Positions 7,559 through 18,136 of a stretch of DNA of 64,000 bases are shown here, piece by piece. Location of the stretch: contig NZ_CP015164.1 of assembly GCF_001766235.1 (NCBI RefSeq), positions 1,887,001-1,951,000 of the forward strand. Reading direction: 5' to 3'. The DNA is from Acetobacter ascendens (lineage in GTDB: Bacteria > Pseudomonadota > Alphaproteobacteria > Acetobacterales > Acetobacteraceae). Under the pieces are notes generated by a model. It was given only the letters and a program-made list of their open reading frames with translations, ran no database searches and was not told where the DNA came from. A program made the position numbers and the translations under genes. The number at the start of each line of letters is the position of its first letter. The first letter of the stretch is position 1.

Positions 7559-8440
7559 ATGTCAGTTTCAACCGAGCGAGCCAAAGTCGCTCGCTTGCAG
7601 CAGGACATCGCTAATCTACGTATCAAAGATGCGCAGGAGGCAAAAAAAGAGGCGGACTTCTCGGAGAAAGTAGTCAAGGCGACAAATGCTGCTCAAGTGA
7701 GCAGAAGCGCTTCGACAATTACGACAAAGCTGAATGAGGCGCGGCGCGCATCGGGTAACATATCATCGGTACAGAAAAAACGTGCTGACATAGCGAAGTC
7801 GATCGCTACCAAGAGCGCAGAATTACACAGGGCGCAAACTGCGCTTGAAAAGGCGGAAGACATAGAGCGTAAGAGGTTTGCAGTTGCTCAAAAAAAAGCA
7901 GATGATGACCGAAATCGCCTGATGCGGCAGCTTGAGCAGCAGCTGCGGGATCAGCGAAGAGCTGTTATCACTGCTCCCATCGCAGTTGCAGCACAAGATC
8001 CCGATGCCGCCGTCTTGCCTGATTACGACGTCTTTATCAGCCATGCTTCTGAAGACAAAGATAGCTTTGTGCGTCCATTTGCTGAAAGATTAACAGCATT
8101 AGGTATTAAGCCGTTTTATGATGAAATGTCGCTTACATGGGGAGATAGTCTGCGTCGCAGGATTGACCTAGGTTTAGCTCGTTCTCGTTTTGGTATTGTT
8201 GTCTTATCAAGGAACTTTTTTGCGAAAGAATGGCCTCAGCGTGAGCTCGATGGTTTGGTTGCTCTCGAAGTTCAAGGACAGTCGCGTATTCTGCCGATCT
8301 GGCACGAGATCTCGAAAGACGAAGTGGCTCGTTTTAGCCCAATGCTGGCTGATAAGTTAGCTCTAAATACATCAGTAATGTCAGTTGATGAAATAGTTCA
8401 GAAGCTCTTGCCGCTCTGCAGAAAAAACAGCATCACATAA
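7559..8440 (+). CDS. Coiled-coil TIR-domain protein
   Basis: 293 residues. Residues 1-135 are charged and heptad-like, predicted coiled coil (ERAKVARLQQDIANL onwards). Residues 154-290 form a canonical TIR domain: YDVFISHASEDK at 156-167, FYDEMSLTWGDSLRR at 186-200, and FFAKEWPQREL ending at E229, the position of the catalytic glutamate of NADase TIRs. A GGGGGC run (7549-7554) precedes the ATG. Bacterial TIR proteins deplete NAD+ or make signalling nucleotides; the coiled coil probably drives oligomerisation. There is no membrane segment. It may belong to the same defence locus or act alone. Confidence 0.82.
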   Translation: MSVSTERAKVARLQQDIANLRIKDAQEAKKEADFSEKVVKATNAAQVSRSASTITTKLNEARRASGNISSVQKKRADIAKSIATKSAELHRAQTALEKAEDIERKRFAVAQKKADDDRNRLMRQLEQQLRDQRRAVITAPIAVAAQDPDAAVLPDYDVFISHASEDKDSFVRPFAERLTALGIKPFYDEMSLTWGDSLRRRIDLGLARSRFGIVVLSRNFFAKEWPQRELDGLVALEVQGQSRILPIWHEISKDEVARFSPMLADKLALNTSVMSVDEIVQKLLPLCRKNSIT

Positions 8441-8882
8441 TGATATTATGCTTTCAGCGCAAATGTATATTATTATAATAATATAGTTTTTGTATTGCGT
8501 TTGGCGCGATAAGCTTAAGCTATTGCCCTGTTCCGCTCAGAATTTTATCGTCCTACGATAGCAGCGTGTATTGGATATTCAATATCTGTTCATAGCCTAG
8601 CTATGGATTGCCACGAATGTCGGCTTTGCCATCACTATGCTTCAACAGCCGACTGTCCTGTTTCCCTCCGAAGCAGGCGTTCCGCCTATAGGTCGATGTT
8701 TCGAACATTCAATCCATCACGAGACAGCCGCTTAATTTTATTTCAACGATATCAATAGGTTCCAGTTCTCGGTTTCATTGCCGTCGGCACGCCAAGTTTT
8801 TCAAGGACTTGCAGCAGGTTAATCTGAAAATCGTTGATTTTTGAGCCAATCACGAGCCAAACTGGGAGAGGATCGAATAACG
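8441..8882. other. Intergenic region upstream of the integrase
   Basis: 442 bp without a supportable gene. A 20-bp all-A/T perfect palindrome at 8466-8485 followed by GTTTTTG directly after the TIR gene may act as a weak terminator. The rest has no recognised repeat. An attachment site for the following integrase would be expected near here, but I cannot identify one. Confidence 0.5.
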
Positions 8883-9974
8883 ATGACCAAATCACCAAAA
8901 GAGACCCTCAAGGACCCTGTAACAGGGAAGCCGTTGCCCAAAGGCGTCTGGTATCGTGGCCCCGGCCAGTATCAGGCCCGCAGGATGGTGAACGGCAAAC
9001 GTCACCGCGAAACCTTCGCGTCAGCCAGTCTTGCCCGCCGCTGGCTCCAGGACGTACGCGCCAAGGCGCATGTGGGCCAACTTGAGCCCCCCGCACGCAA
9101 GAGAAACCAGATTACTTTTGGCGAACTCTTTGAGCGCTTTGGTCGGGAACGCATGACAGAGCGCGATGCCGATCGTATGGGTCACCTTCCGGCCCTTCTT
9201 GGTTCCGACATTGCCTCATTGAAAATCGACAAATGGACCAACAGCGACGTCCGGAACTTTCGAGACGCCATGCTGGCTGCGGGACTGGCCAAGGGAACCG
9301 TCGTCAAACGCCTGAACATGATTGCAGCCATCGTCGAATACGCCAACTCGGAGTGGGACACGACCATCCTCAATCATGCATCTGCCAAACGGACCAAACG
9401 GCCCGAGGGAGCGGATCGCAAGAGAAACCGGAGATTAAAGGATGGCGAAGAAGCCGAACTTCTGCGAGCTGCTTCTCGGCCCGACGGGGTTTTCAGGCAC
9501 TACCCTGATGTAGTGTGGCTCATCAGGTGGTCAATCGAGCAAGGCTGCCGTCTGGGGGAATCCCTCAGTCTGCGCTGGCAGGATATCGACTTCCGCAGAC
9601 AGACCATTTCCCTCGCCCGTGTGAAGAGTGACCGGCATAGAGAAGAGCTCGGTCCCGAAATCCACCCCATGACCAAGGGTGCACAACGCGTTCTCATGGA
9701 AAAGCGTGCCACCATGGAAAAGGTGCCTGACCGAAAAGACGTCGTCTTTTCGGTGGGGGAGAGAAAAATCTTTTCTGTCCTGTTCGGTCGCATGACCCGG
9801 CAAGCAGGAATTCAGGACCTGACCTTTCATGATTTGCGCCATGAAGCAACATCGCGTCTGGCCCGCTATCTGAACCCGATTGAACTGACCCGGGTCACGG
9901 GCCATCGCGACTTGAAGTCGCTCAATCGCTACTACCAACCCGTGCCTGGAGACATCGCAGACAAAACACGCTAG
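8883..9974 (+). CDS. Tyrosine integrase (phage/genomic-island type)
   Basis: 363 residues from the ATG at 8883, chosen because GGGAGAGG precedes it at a workable distance; a TTG at 8841 in the same frame would add 14 residues. It has an N-terminal arm-binding region (KGVWYRGPGQYQARRMVNGK), a SAM-like core-binding domain and a catalytic domain with the full set of residues: R in EQGCRLGESL, HDLRHE, TGHRD and the nucleophile in NRYYQP. It would integrate or excise the island. It forms a plausible module with the AlpA-like gene converging on it at 10022-10408. Confidence 0.9.
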   Translation: MTKSPKETLKDPVTGKPLPKGVWYRGPGQYQARRMVNGKRHRETFASASLARRWLQDVRAKAHVGQLEPPARKRNQITFGELFERFGRERMTERDADRMGHLPALLGSDIASLKIDKWTNSDVRNFRDAMLAAGLAKGTVVKRLNMIAAIVEYANSEWDTTILNHASAKRTKRPEGADRKRNRRLKDGEEAELLRAASRPDGVFRHYPDVVWLIRWSIEQGCRLGESLSLRWQDIDFRRQTISLARVKSDRHREELGPEIHPMTKGAQRVLMEKRATMEKVPDRKDVVFSVGERKIFSVLFGRMTRQAGIQDLTFHDLRHEATSRLARYLNPIELTRVTGHRDLKSLNRYYQPVPGDIADKTR

Positions 9975-10021
9975 CTGCTAGTCAGGATAACCAAAGATAA
10001 CCAGAGGGCGTTTAAAAAAGC

Positions 10022-10408
10022 CTATGACACGGTGAAGATGAAGACTGCCAACGCCAGGGCCAGCACGGAGAAGAGAAACAGATCAGGATGCGGGCAGGTC
10101 AGGACCAGCGCACCCCGTCCGCGCTGACGGCGACGGCGTTTTTCAAACCTTTCGGTTTCAAAAAGCTTTTCCTCAATGAAGACATCAAGATCTTCCTGAC
10201 GAAACAATCGCATGCTACCGATCTTGATGGACCGTGGGCCAATTCGCTGTGAAACCCAGTTGGCCAGCGTTCCCTTGGCGATCCCGAGATAATCCGCTGC
10301 TTCCTGATACCGCATCAATCCCCGCCTTACATATGCGGAAATGCGTTGTGAGCCGGACTTCTGTTCCAGACTATCCGGTTGAGACAAGCATTTTGCGTTT
10401 CGTGACAT
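10022..10408 (-). CDS. AlpA/excisionase-like helix-turn-helix protein with hydrophobic tail
   Basis: 128 residues from the ATG at 10408, chosen because CAGAGGG lies just upstream. The frame extends to 10441 without a better signal. It contains a MerR/Xis-type DNA-binding domain (MRYQEAADYLGIAKGTLANW, then SIKIGSMRLFRQEDLDVFIEEK), then a basic stretch (EKRRRRQRGRG), and ends in a hydrophobic segment (LFLFSVLALALAVFIFTVS) that looks like a membrane helix. Such proteins act as excision directionality factors or prophage regulators. A membrane tail on this family is unusual. It converges on the integrase gene, 47 bp between stops. Confidence 0.7.
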   Translation of the reverse strand: MSRNAKCLSQPDSLEQKSGSQRISAYVRRGLMRYQEAADYLGIAKGTLANWVSQRIGPRSIKIGSMRLFRQEDLDVFIEEKLFETERFEKRRRRQRGRGALVLTCPHPDLFLFSVLALALAVFIFTVS

Positions 10409-10749
10409 GATGACCCTCTGACATGGCCAGATCCGTGACATTCACGAATCACTTTCTTCTTTAATGATAACTCACAGTTCTGAAACCGCCAGCAAGGGAT
10501 AGAAACAGGCCGAGAATGATACCCCAATTTTCAGGGCCAAAAATGCTTACATCGAGTGCAACCTCTCCTTCTGAAAAAATCGTTCAGGAAAGACAGCTAT
10601 GGGGGGTAAACTGCCTGTCCGTTTTCTGGCTGACTTACACAGGAAACGGCCGAAACATGGCCCTTATAACGACGCGCCATTATTGAAGTGTGCGTTGAAA
10701 AACGGTATGGCGATCACGCGTCGATGCACGTCGCTGACTGAACATTTCA

Positions 10750-11970
10750 TTATGCCGCCTGCCCAATGACGACCCCTCCCAGCGCGCTGATACCGACTAC
10801 CACCAGGGGTGGCGCCCGCCAGACGGTCAGCAGGACGAAACCGACCAGCACGATCCCGAAATCCGCCGCCGACCTGACCGCGCTCGTCCAGACCGGTGTA
10901 TAGAGCGCCGCCCCCAGCAGGCCCACGACCGCTGCGTTGACGCCGCGCATCGTCGCCTGAACGGCCCGCTGGCTGCGGAAGGTGTCCCAGAAGGGCAAAG
11001 CTCCGATCAGGACCAGGATGCCCGGCAGAAAGATGCCGAAAAGACCGAAAGCGGCACCGGCAACACCGTGGGGAGATTGCCCGACGACCGCGCCGAGATA
11101 GGCCGCGAACGTGAAAAGCGGCCCCGGAACCGCCTGTGCCGCGCCATAACCGGCGAGAAAGGTGTCGTCGCTGACCCAGCCCGATGTCACGAAAGCCTCG
11201 TGCAGCAAGGGCAGCACGACATGACCGCCACCGAACACGAGCGCGCCTGACCGGTAGAAGGCGTCGAACAGGGAAACGCCCTCTGGTGCGCCATGGCAGG
11301 CGAGAACGGGCAGACCGAAGAGCAACGCCAGAAAGAGAGCCAGTGCGACGATCCCTGCACGATGCGATACGGGCACTGTAATATGCTCGCCATCTGACGT
11401 CTGCACAGAGCGGCAAAGCCACAAGCCGGCGAGGCCCCCGAGAACGATGGCCGCGATCTGGGCAAGCGGTGAGATGGCGAACAGAACGATGAGCGCGGCC
11501 GTGACCGCGATCGAAGCTCGCGTCCGGTCCGGACACAGCGTGCGCGCCATGCCCCATACGGCCTGTGCGACGATGGCGACGGCGACGAGTTTCAGTCCAT
11601 GCAGAAGGCCTGCACCAGTCGGGCCGGCAAGCGCGTTCGCGCCATAGGCGAAGAGGACCAGTATAAGTGCCGAAGGCAGGGTGAACCCCGCCCACGCCGC
11701 AAAACCGCCTGCATAACCGGCCCGCATCAGGCCAATGGAAAATCCCACCTGGCTGCTCGCGGGACCGGGCAGGAACTGACACAGCCCGACGAGATCGGCA
11801 TAGGCGCGCTCATTGAGCCACCGGCGTCGGACGACGAATTCGTCCCGGAAATACCCGATATGCGCGATCGGCCCGCCGAAGCAGGTGACGCCCAGCCTGA
11901 GAAAGATGAGGAGCACCTCAAGAGCCGACCCCGGTCTTTCTGGTCCCACGCCACGCGGCACGATCGTCAT
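10750..11970 (-). CDS. chrA: Chromate transporter ChrA
   Basis: 406 residues, a long-chain CHR family transporter made of two homologous halves with about 10-12 membrane helices. Signature motifs appear in both halves: LGVTCFGGPIAHIGYFRDEFV and FLPGPASSQ in the N-terminal half, LVFGGGHVVLPLLHEAFV and AVPGPLFTFAAYLG in the C-terminal half. It exports chromate from the cytoplasm. The length matches the family. It is a single gene followed by the b561 gene on the same strand, with no visible chromate regulator (ChrB) beside it. Confidence 0.92.
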   Translation of the reverse strand: MTIVPRGVGPERPGSALEVLLIFLRLGVTCFGGPIAHIGYFRDEFVVRRRWLNERAYADLVGLCQFLPGPASSQVGFSIGLMRAGYAGGFAAWAGFTLPSALILVLFAYGANALAGPTGAGLLHGLKLVAVAIVAQAVWGMARTLCPDRTRASIAVTAALIVLFAISPLAQIAAIVLGGLAGLWLCRSVQTSDGEHITVPVSHRAGIVALALFLALLFGLPVLACHGAPEGVSLFDAFYRSGALVFGGGHVVLPLLHEAFVTSGWVSDDTFLAGYGAAQAVPGPLFTFAAYLGAVVGQSPHGVAGAAFGLFGIFLPGILVLIGALPFWDTFRSQRAVQATMRGVNAAVVGLLGAALYTPVWTSAVRSAADFGIVLVGFVLLTVWRAPPLVVVGISALGGVVIGQAA

Positions 11971-12133
11971 TGGGTCGATACTTTCTTATTTTCCCGTTCG
12001 ACAGGAGACAATTCCCATGAACCGGCATTCATGTGGAGCTGCTGATGACAACAAAAAATCATCACTTCTGGCTTGTTGGCGGCCCAGCATCACGGTGTGC
12101 CCAGTCATACAATCAGACAGGATACTGACCGCC

Positions 12134-12739
12134 TCACTGACGGAACAAGAAACACTGCGGCAACATGCGCCCGAGAACTTTGTCCTTCAGGACGAACTGA
12201 TGAAAAAGCGCCGCCGCGCCATGGCCTGTCGCAAAGCCCATGATCAGCCAGGCGTTCCACTCATGCAACGTGTGAAGCCACGTCACGGTTTCCGCCGGGA
12301 ACCGTGCAAACGGGGATGGGATCAGGAGGCCGAAAAAACTCATCGTCTGCCCGGCACCCCATCGCCAGAGATAGCCCAGCAAGATTTCCGCCAGAAGCAG
12401 CACATAGAGTGTGTACTCCGCCCCGAGAGCGCATACCCGGTCCACTGGACGGAGAAGGTCCGACAGATGCCGGCCTTTCGTCAGACGCCAGACTATGCGG
12501 AACGCCATGATCACCGTCAGCAGGATACCGACGGTCAGATGCGCGACGACCATCAGATGATGGACGGGTTTTGCCGGCCAGTTCCAGGTTTCGCCAAGAG
12601 CAAACTGAAGCAGCACCAGAAAGGCGGTGGTCCAGTGAAGGACGATCGTCGGCCTGTCGTAGCGCAGGGTGTCGGTAATGTCCGGCGTTGAACAAGGCAT
12701 ATGCGTCTCGATGAAAAGGAACCCTGGATTCACTTCCAT
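12134..12739 (-). CDS. Cytochrome b561-type diheme membrane protein
   Basis: About 201 residues from the ATG at 12739, picked for the AGGTAAG upstream; the ATG at 12700 is also possible and would begin close to the conserved RYDRPTIVLHWT. It has four membrane helices with the haem-ligating histidines expected of the CybB/b561 family: in VLHWTTAF, HHLMVVAHLTVG, and the last helix region TWLHTLHEW with AWLIMGFATGHGAAALFHQF. It probably moves electrons from quinol in the inner membrane. It is transcribed divergently from the VIT-family gene. Confidence 0.82.
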   Translation of the reverse strand: MEVNPGFLFIETHMPCSTPDITDTLRYDRPTIVLHWTTAFLVLLQFALGETWNWPAKPVHHLMVVAHLTVGILLTVIMAFRIVWRLTKGRHLSDLLRPVDRVCALGAEYTLYVLLLAEILLGYLWRWGAGQTMSFFGLLIPSPFARFPAETVTWLHTLHEWNAWLIMGFATGHGAAALFHQFVLKDKVLGRMLPQCFLFRQ

Positions 12740-12896
12740 ATCATGCTTACCTGACAGGATTCTGAACAGAGAATATTTTACGAAAATATAAATACTATTG
12801 AAAATAGCTCGCAATGTCAGAATAAAATGCCTATTGCCGTGGCAAAAACAGGGGCCTAAATCTGGTTTGTATTTATCAGAAGCAACAGGTCACCTT

Positions 12897-13592
12897 ATGT
12901 CGCGTCTCCATCCTCTGGCCGAACGCCATGCCGTCGAGAAACTGGGGTGGCTGCGCGCGGCCGTTCTCGGCGCCAATGACGGAACGCTGTCGACCGGCAG
13001 CCTCATCGTCGGCGTTGCCAGTTCTCATGCGACACGCGGCAGCATTCTCGTCGCGGGACTGTCCGCGCTTGTCGCGGGCGCCCTGTCCATGGCGGCAGGC
13101 GAGTATGTCTCGGTCAGTTCCCAGGCCGATTCCGAACACGCCGACATCGCCCGCGAGAAACAGGAACTGGTCACGGACTGGGAGGGCGAAGTCACCGAAC
13201 TGGCCGGGATTTATCAGAAGAGAGGGCTGGATAAAGACCTCTCGCGCAAGGTCGCCGTTGCCCTCATGAAGCATGATGCGCTCGGTGCCCATGCAAGGGA
13301 TGAACTGGGTCTGTCCGAAGCCACGGCGGCACGACCCATACAGGCGGCATTCGCCTCGGCAACCGCCTTTTCATCCGGAGCACTACTGCCTGTGCTGGCG
13401 GCGGTTCTGACGCCCGTGGCGTGGGTATCCTGGGGCGTGTCCCTGACGTCCGTCGTGGTTCTCGCTGTTCTGGGGGTCGTTGGCGCGATTGCCGGCGGCG
13501 CAGCGCCTCTGCGCCCAGCACTGCGTGTGACGTTCTGGGGTATTGTGGCAATGATCGTCACGGGCGGGATCGGCCGCCTGTTCGGCGTGTGA
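12897..13592 (+). CDS. VIT1/CCC1-family Fe/Mn transporter
   Basis: 231 residues from the ATG at 12897 (ACAGGT just upstream); the frame runs further upstream without a better start. It has five membrane segments: LRAAVLGANDGTLSTGSLIVGVA is the family signature, followed by a helix ending in AAGEYVSVSSQADSEHADIAREK. The central metal-binding helical loop contains conserved E residues (EKQELVTDWEGEVTELAGIY). The C-terminal membrane helices end at GGIGRLFGV. It likely exports or stores iron or manganese. Confidence 0.9.
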   Translation: MSRLHPLAERHAVEKLGWLRAAVLGANDGTLSTGSLIVGVASSHATRGSILVAGLSALVAGALSMAAGEYVSVSSQADSEHADIAREKQELVTDWEGEVTELAGIYQKRGLDKDLSRKVAVALMKHDALGAHARDELGLSEATAARPIQAAFASATAFSSGALLPVLAAVLTPVAWVSWGVSLTSVVVLAVLGVVGAIAGGAAPLRPALRVTFWGIVAMIVTGGIGRLFGV

Positions 13593-13669
13593 AGCCGCGT
13601 TCCAAGCTCTGAACGAGGCATGTCCTGGGTAGTCTTGACTTCATCCCATATATCCGTGATCGTCGATTT

Positions 13670-14023
13670 ATGGATACAGAATCTGTCCTCGCTGCCCTGA
13701 GCGCTCTGTCGCAGTCCACGCGACTGGAGATCTTCCGCCTGCTGGTGCGCCACGAACCGGACGGACTACCCGCCGGAGACGTCGCGCGGCATCTCGATGT
13801 CCCGCAGAACACGATCTCGGCCCATCTTGCCACCCTGACCCGTGCCGGCCTGCTGACCTCGCAGCGCCACAGCCGGCTGATCGTCTATCGTGCGCGCCTT
13901 CCGCGCTTGCGCGACCTGATGCTCTTCCTCGTCAGAGACTGCTGTGCGGGCAGCCCCGAACTCTGCGCGCCCCTGATCGCGAACCTGTCTTCCTGCAGCC
14001 CGAGCCCGGCCTCATGCCCATGA
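13670..14023 (+). CDS. arsR: ArsR-family metalloregulator
   Basis: 117 residues with a winged helix-turn-helix (LSQSTRLEIFRLLVRHEP, then VARHLDVPQNTISAHLATLTRAGLLTSQR). Candidate metal/metalloid thiols are at the C-terminal end (DCCAGSPELC, plus a final [10 protein letters not shown]). It represses the ars operon in the absence of arsenite (family role). A TTGACT at about 13636 and an AT-rich ATATAT downstream could be its promoter. It overlaps arsC by ATGA and starts the arsRCBHO operon. Confidence 0.9.
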   Translation: MDTESVLAALSALSQSTRLEIFRLLVRHEPDGLPAGDVARHLDVPQNTISAHLATLTRAGLLTSQRHSRLIVYRARLPRLRDLMLFLVRDCCAGSPELCAPLIANLSSCSPSPASCP

Positions 14024-14441
14024 CCGTCACTATCTACCACAATCCGGCCTGCGGCACGTCGCGCAACGTGCTGGCACTGATCCGCAATAGCGGCGAGGAG
14101 CCCAGGATCATCGAATATCTGAAAACCCCACCGAGCCGCGCGGAACTGTTCGATCTGATCGCCCGTATGGGGGTTCCGGTGCGCGCGGTCCTGCGGGAAA
14201 AGGGCACGCCCTTTCACGAGCTCGGCCTCGATAATCCGACCCTGACGGACGATACGCTGATCGACGCCATGATCGCACACCCGATCCTGATGAACCGGCC
14301 GATCGTCGTCACCCCCCTCGGTGTTGCGCTCTGCCGTCCGTCCGAGGCGGCTCTGGAAATCCTGCCCAACCCGCAGCGGGGCGCTTTCGTCAAAGAGGAC
14401 GGCGAGAAGATCGTCGATGAATCCGGAAAGCGGATCTCCTG

Positions 14442-14442
<1 letters not shown>
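14020..14442 (+). CDS. arsC: Arsenate reductase (glutaredoxin-type) ArsC
   Basis: 140 residues from the ATG at 14020, which overlaps the arsR stop as ATGA; a second ATG lies 6 bp upstream. [13 protein letters not shown] carries the catalytic Cys of the glutaredoxin-coupled ArsC family, and the arginines in [20 protein letters not shown] bind arsenate. It reduces arsenate to arsenite for export by ArsB. The length matches E. coli plasmid ArsC (141). Confidence 0.95.
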
Positions 14443-15736
<1,294 letters not shown>

Positions 15737-15737
<1 letters not shown>

Positions 15738-16459
15738 TGCATGAATGGACCGATATCACAATGACCGAACCTGACTTGCCGGCCCTTCACCCCGAATATC
15801 TTGAACAGGTCGATCTCGCGCGGCTGGAACCGCAACCGCGTGTGGACCATCCGCCGCGTATCCTTCTGCTCTATGGCTCTTTACGCCCCCGATCCTTCAG
15901 CCGGTTGCTGGTGCTTGAGGCAGAACGCATCCTGAAGGTGCTGGGGGCCGAGACACGGGTGTTCGACCCGACCGGCCTGCCGGTAGCGGATTCCGTGCCC
16001 GCAAGTCATTCGAAGGTGCGGGAACTGCGGGAACTCTCGATCTGGTCTGAAGGCCAGGTCTGGTGCAGCCCCGAACGGCACGGCAACATCACTGCCGTGT
16101 TCAAGAACCAGATCGACTGGTTGCCCCTGACGGAAGGCTCGATCCGCCCGACGCAGGGCCGCACGCTGGCGGTCATGCAGGTTTCGGGCGGATCGCAGAG
16201 CTTCAATTCCGTCAATGCCCTGCGGGTGCTGGGCCGGTGGATGCGGATGTTCACCGTCCCCAATCAGTCCAGCGTGCCGATGGCCTATACCCAGTTCGGT
16301 GACGATGACCGGATGAAGCCATCCCCCCTCTATGACCGGATGGTAGATGTCATGGAGGAGCTGATGAAGTTCACATGGCTGCTGCGCGACCGGGCCGACT
16401 ACCTCGTTGATCGCTACAGCGAACGCAAGGCGGAATTCCGTCTCCCGGAAAGTCTGTGA
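15737..16459 (+). CDS. arsH: Arsenical resistance flavoprotein ArsH
   Basis: 240 residues from the ATG at 15737, which overlaps the arsB stop (TAATG); an ATG at 15761 gives 232 residues and is equally close to the family length. It is an NADPH-dependent FMN reductase with [24 protein letters not shown] (FMN phosphate loop), [21 protein letters not shown] and [26 protein letters not shown]. It oxidises trivalent organoarsenicals or recycles flavin (family knowledge). Confidence 0.95.
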
Positions 16460-17523
16460 GCCGGGCAATGGCGGAACAGTTCGATGTTGTGATCGTGGGA
16501 GGCGGTCAGGCGGCCCTCGCCGCGTCGTATTTTCTACGACGGACCGGACTGCGTTACGTCATTCTTGATAACGGGACGCAGGCGGGTGGTGCATGGGTGC
16601 ATGGCTGGGACTCCCTGCATCTGTTTTCACCCGCGTCCTACAGTTCGCTGCCCGGCTGGCCGATGCCAGACACGCCGGATGGCGGCTATCCGACCCGTGA
16701 CGAGGTGTTGGACTATCTGCACCGCTACGAGGCGCGCTATGCGCCGCCGATCCGCCGTCCGGTCATGGTCGAGTGTGTGGAGCGCGCGAACGGAAAACTT
16801 CTGACTGTCAGAACCAGCGCGGGTGATTTTCTTGGCCGTGCGGTTATCGGTGCGACCGGCACATGGTCGGCCCCGTTCATTCCTGATGTCGCGGGGCATG
16901 AATTCTTTGGCGGGACGCAGATCCATTCCGCGCACTATCAGATCCCCGCACCTTTTGCCGGTCGGCGCGTGCTCGTGGTCGGTGGCGGTAACTCCGGGGC
17001 GCAGATCCTGGCGGAAGTGTCACTGCTCGCGAACGCAACGTGGGTGACGCTGCAGGATCCGGTATTCCTGCCCGACGATGTGGATGGACGGGTTCTGTTC
17101 GAACGGGCGACCGCACGAGTCCTGGGCAACGCCGGCGCCATGCCGACAGGAGGCTTTGGCGATATCGTCATGGTGCCGCCCGTACGGGCCGCCCGGGAGC
17201 GCGGTGTCTTCCACGCGGTGCGCCCGTTCGTGCGCATGACGGCTACGGGCGTCGTCTGGCCCGGCGGACAGGAAGAAGCCATTGACGCGATCATCTGGTG
17301 TACAGGCTTCCGTCCCGCGCTCTCTGCATTTGCATCACTCGACGTGATCGAGCCGGACGGCTTGATCCGTGTTAACGGGCAGCAGGCCGTCAGGGAGCCA
17401 CGTCTCTGGCTGCTGGGTTATGGCTCCTGGTGTGGGCCCGCATCCGCCACGCTGCTGGGCGCCGGCCGTGTCGCCAGATCCATGGTCCGGCAACTGGCGG
17501 CCTGGCTTGCGTCGCCGATATAG
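16456..17523 (+). CDS. arsO: ArsO-type flavin-dependent monooxygenase
   Basis: 355 residues from the GTG at 16456 overlapping the arsH stop (GTGA); an ATG at 16468 is the alternative. FAD-binding [19 protein letters not shown] lies at the N-terminus, a second Rossmann motif [17 protein letters not shown] (NADPH) near residue 170, and an FMO-like [17 protein letters not shown] in between. [11 protein letters not shown] and [10 protein letters not shown] are the usual flavoprotein motifs. The position after arsH supports an ArsO assignment. The product is proposed to act on arsenicals, but its reaction is not settled. Confidence 0.8.
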   Translation: MSRAMAEQFDVVIVGGGQAALAASYFLRRTGLRYVILDNGTQAGGAWVHGWDSLHLFSPASYSSLPGWPMPDTPDGGYPTRDEVLDYLHRYEARYAPPIRRPVMVECVERANGKLLTVRTSAGDFLGRAVIGATGTWSAPFIPDVAGHEFFGGTQIHSAHYQIPAPFAGRRVLVVGGGNSGAQILAEVSLLANATWVTLQDPVFLPDDVDGRVLFERATARVLGNAGAMPTGGFGDIVMVPPVRAARERGVFHAVRPFVRMTATGVVWPGGQEEAIDAIIWCTGFRPALSAFASLDVIEPDGLIRVNGQQAVREPRLWLLGYGSWCGPASATLLGAGRVARSMVRQLAAWLASPI

Positions 17524-17658
17524 AAGGTCTGCTTATCGAAACTTTGAGCAAGTCTGAACACGGCCGAGAAGAAGGCGACTGCTGCCTGTCCGCTCTGCTT
17601 CTGCTATGCCGACAGGCAGATTGCTGCAGGAATTGTCCATAACGCTTCGCCGTCAATC

Positions 17659-18021
17659 TCAATCAGCAGCTGTGTTCCGCTGGACAGAATGCGCATACCG
17701 ATCCCCCCACTTCTTGAGCGCCTGAATAACTGGCTTCAGCGTCTTTCCCAGCTCGGTCAGGGCGTAGTCCACATGCGGTGGCACCTCGGGAAAAACGGTG
17801 CGTGACACCAGTCCGTCTGCCTCGAGTTCGCGCAACTGATTGGTCAGCATCCGCTGCGTGACGTTGGGAAGGCGACGGCGCAGTTCGCCGAACCGCAGCA
17901 CTCCGTCCTCGAACAGGTGATACAGGATCAACGCCTTCCACTTCCCGCCAAACAGTTCCAGCGTGGCTTCCACCGTGCAACCGGGGCTACAGGCCAGCGT
18001 GGTGTGACGAATGCGGGGCAT
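17659..18021 (-). CDS. HxlR-family redox/aldehyde-responsive regulator
   Basis: 120 residues with an HxlR winged helix: CSPGCTVEATLELFGGKWKALILYHL, then RFGELRRRLPNVTQRMLTNQLRELEADGLVSR. The N-terminal Cys pair (C11, C15) suits thiol sensing, as in YodB/HypR. It is divergent from the Old Yellow Enzyme gene 115 bp away and likely controls it and the following aldehyde dehydrogenase (inference). The intergenic region holds imperfect dyads such as TGTGCG...TGCGCACA near 18053-18070. Confidence 0.87.
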   Translation of the reverse strand: MPRIRHTTLACSPGCTVEATLELFGGKWKALILYHLFEDGVLRFGELRRRLPNVTQRMLTNQLRELEADGLVSRTVFPEVPPHVDYALTELGKTLKPVIQALKKWGDRYAHSVQRNTAAD

Positions 18022-18136
18022 GGTATCATTCCTGACACTAGTGGCGGTTTATGTGCGTTCTTGCGCACACCGCAGACTGGGTCAATGTTTACATGCGGGC
18101 CGGACAGATGGCCTGCATTTATAAACAGGGTTGATC

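Noticed and set aside
11813-12691. Plus-strand frame of 292 codons across chrA and the b561 gene
   Set aside because: It lies antisense to two clear genes, spans their boundary, and has low-quality, Pro/Arg/Gln-rich sequence.
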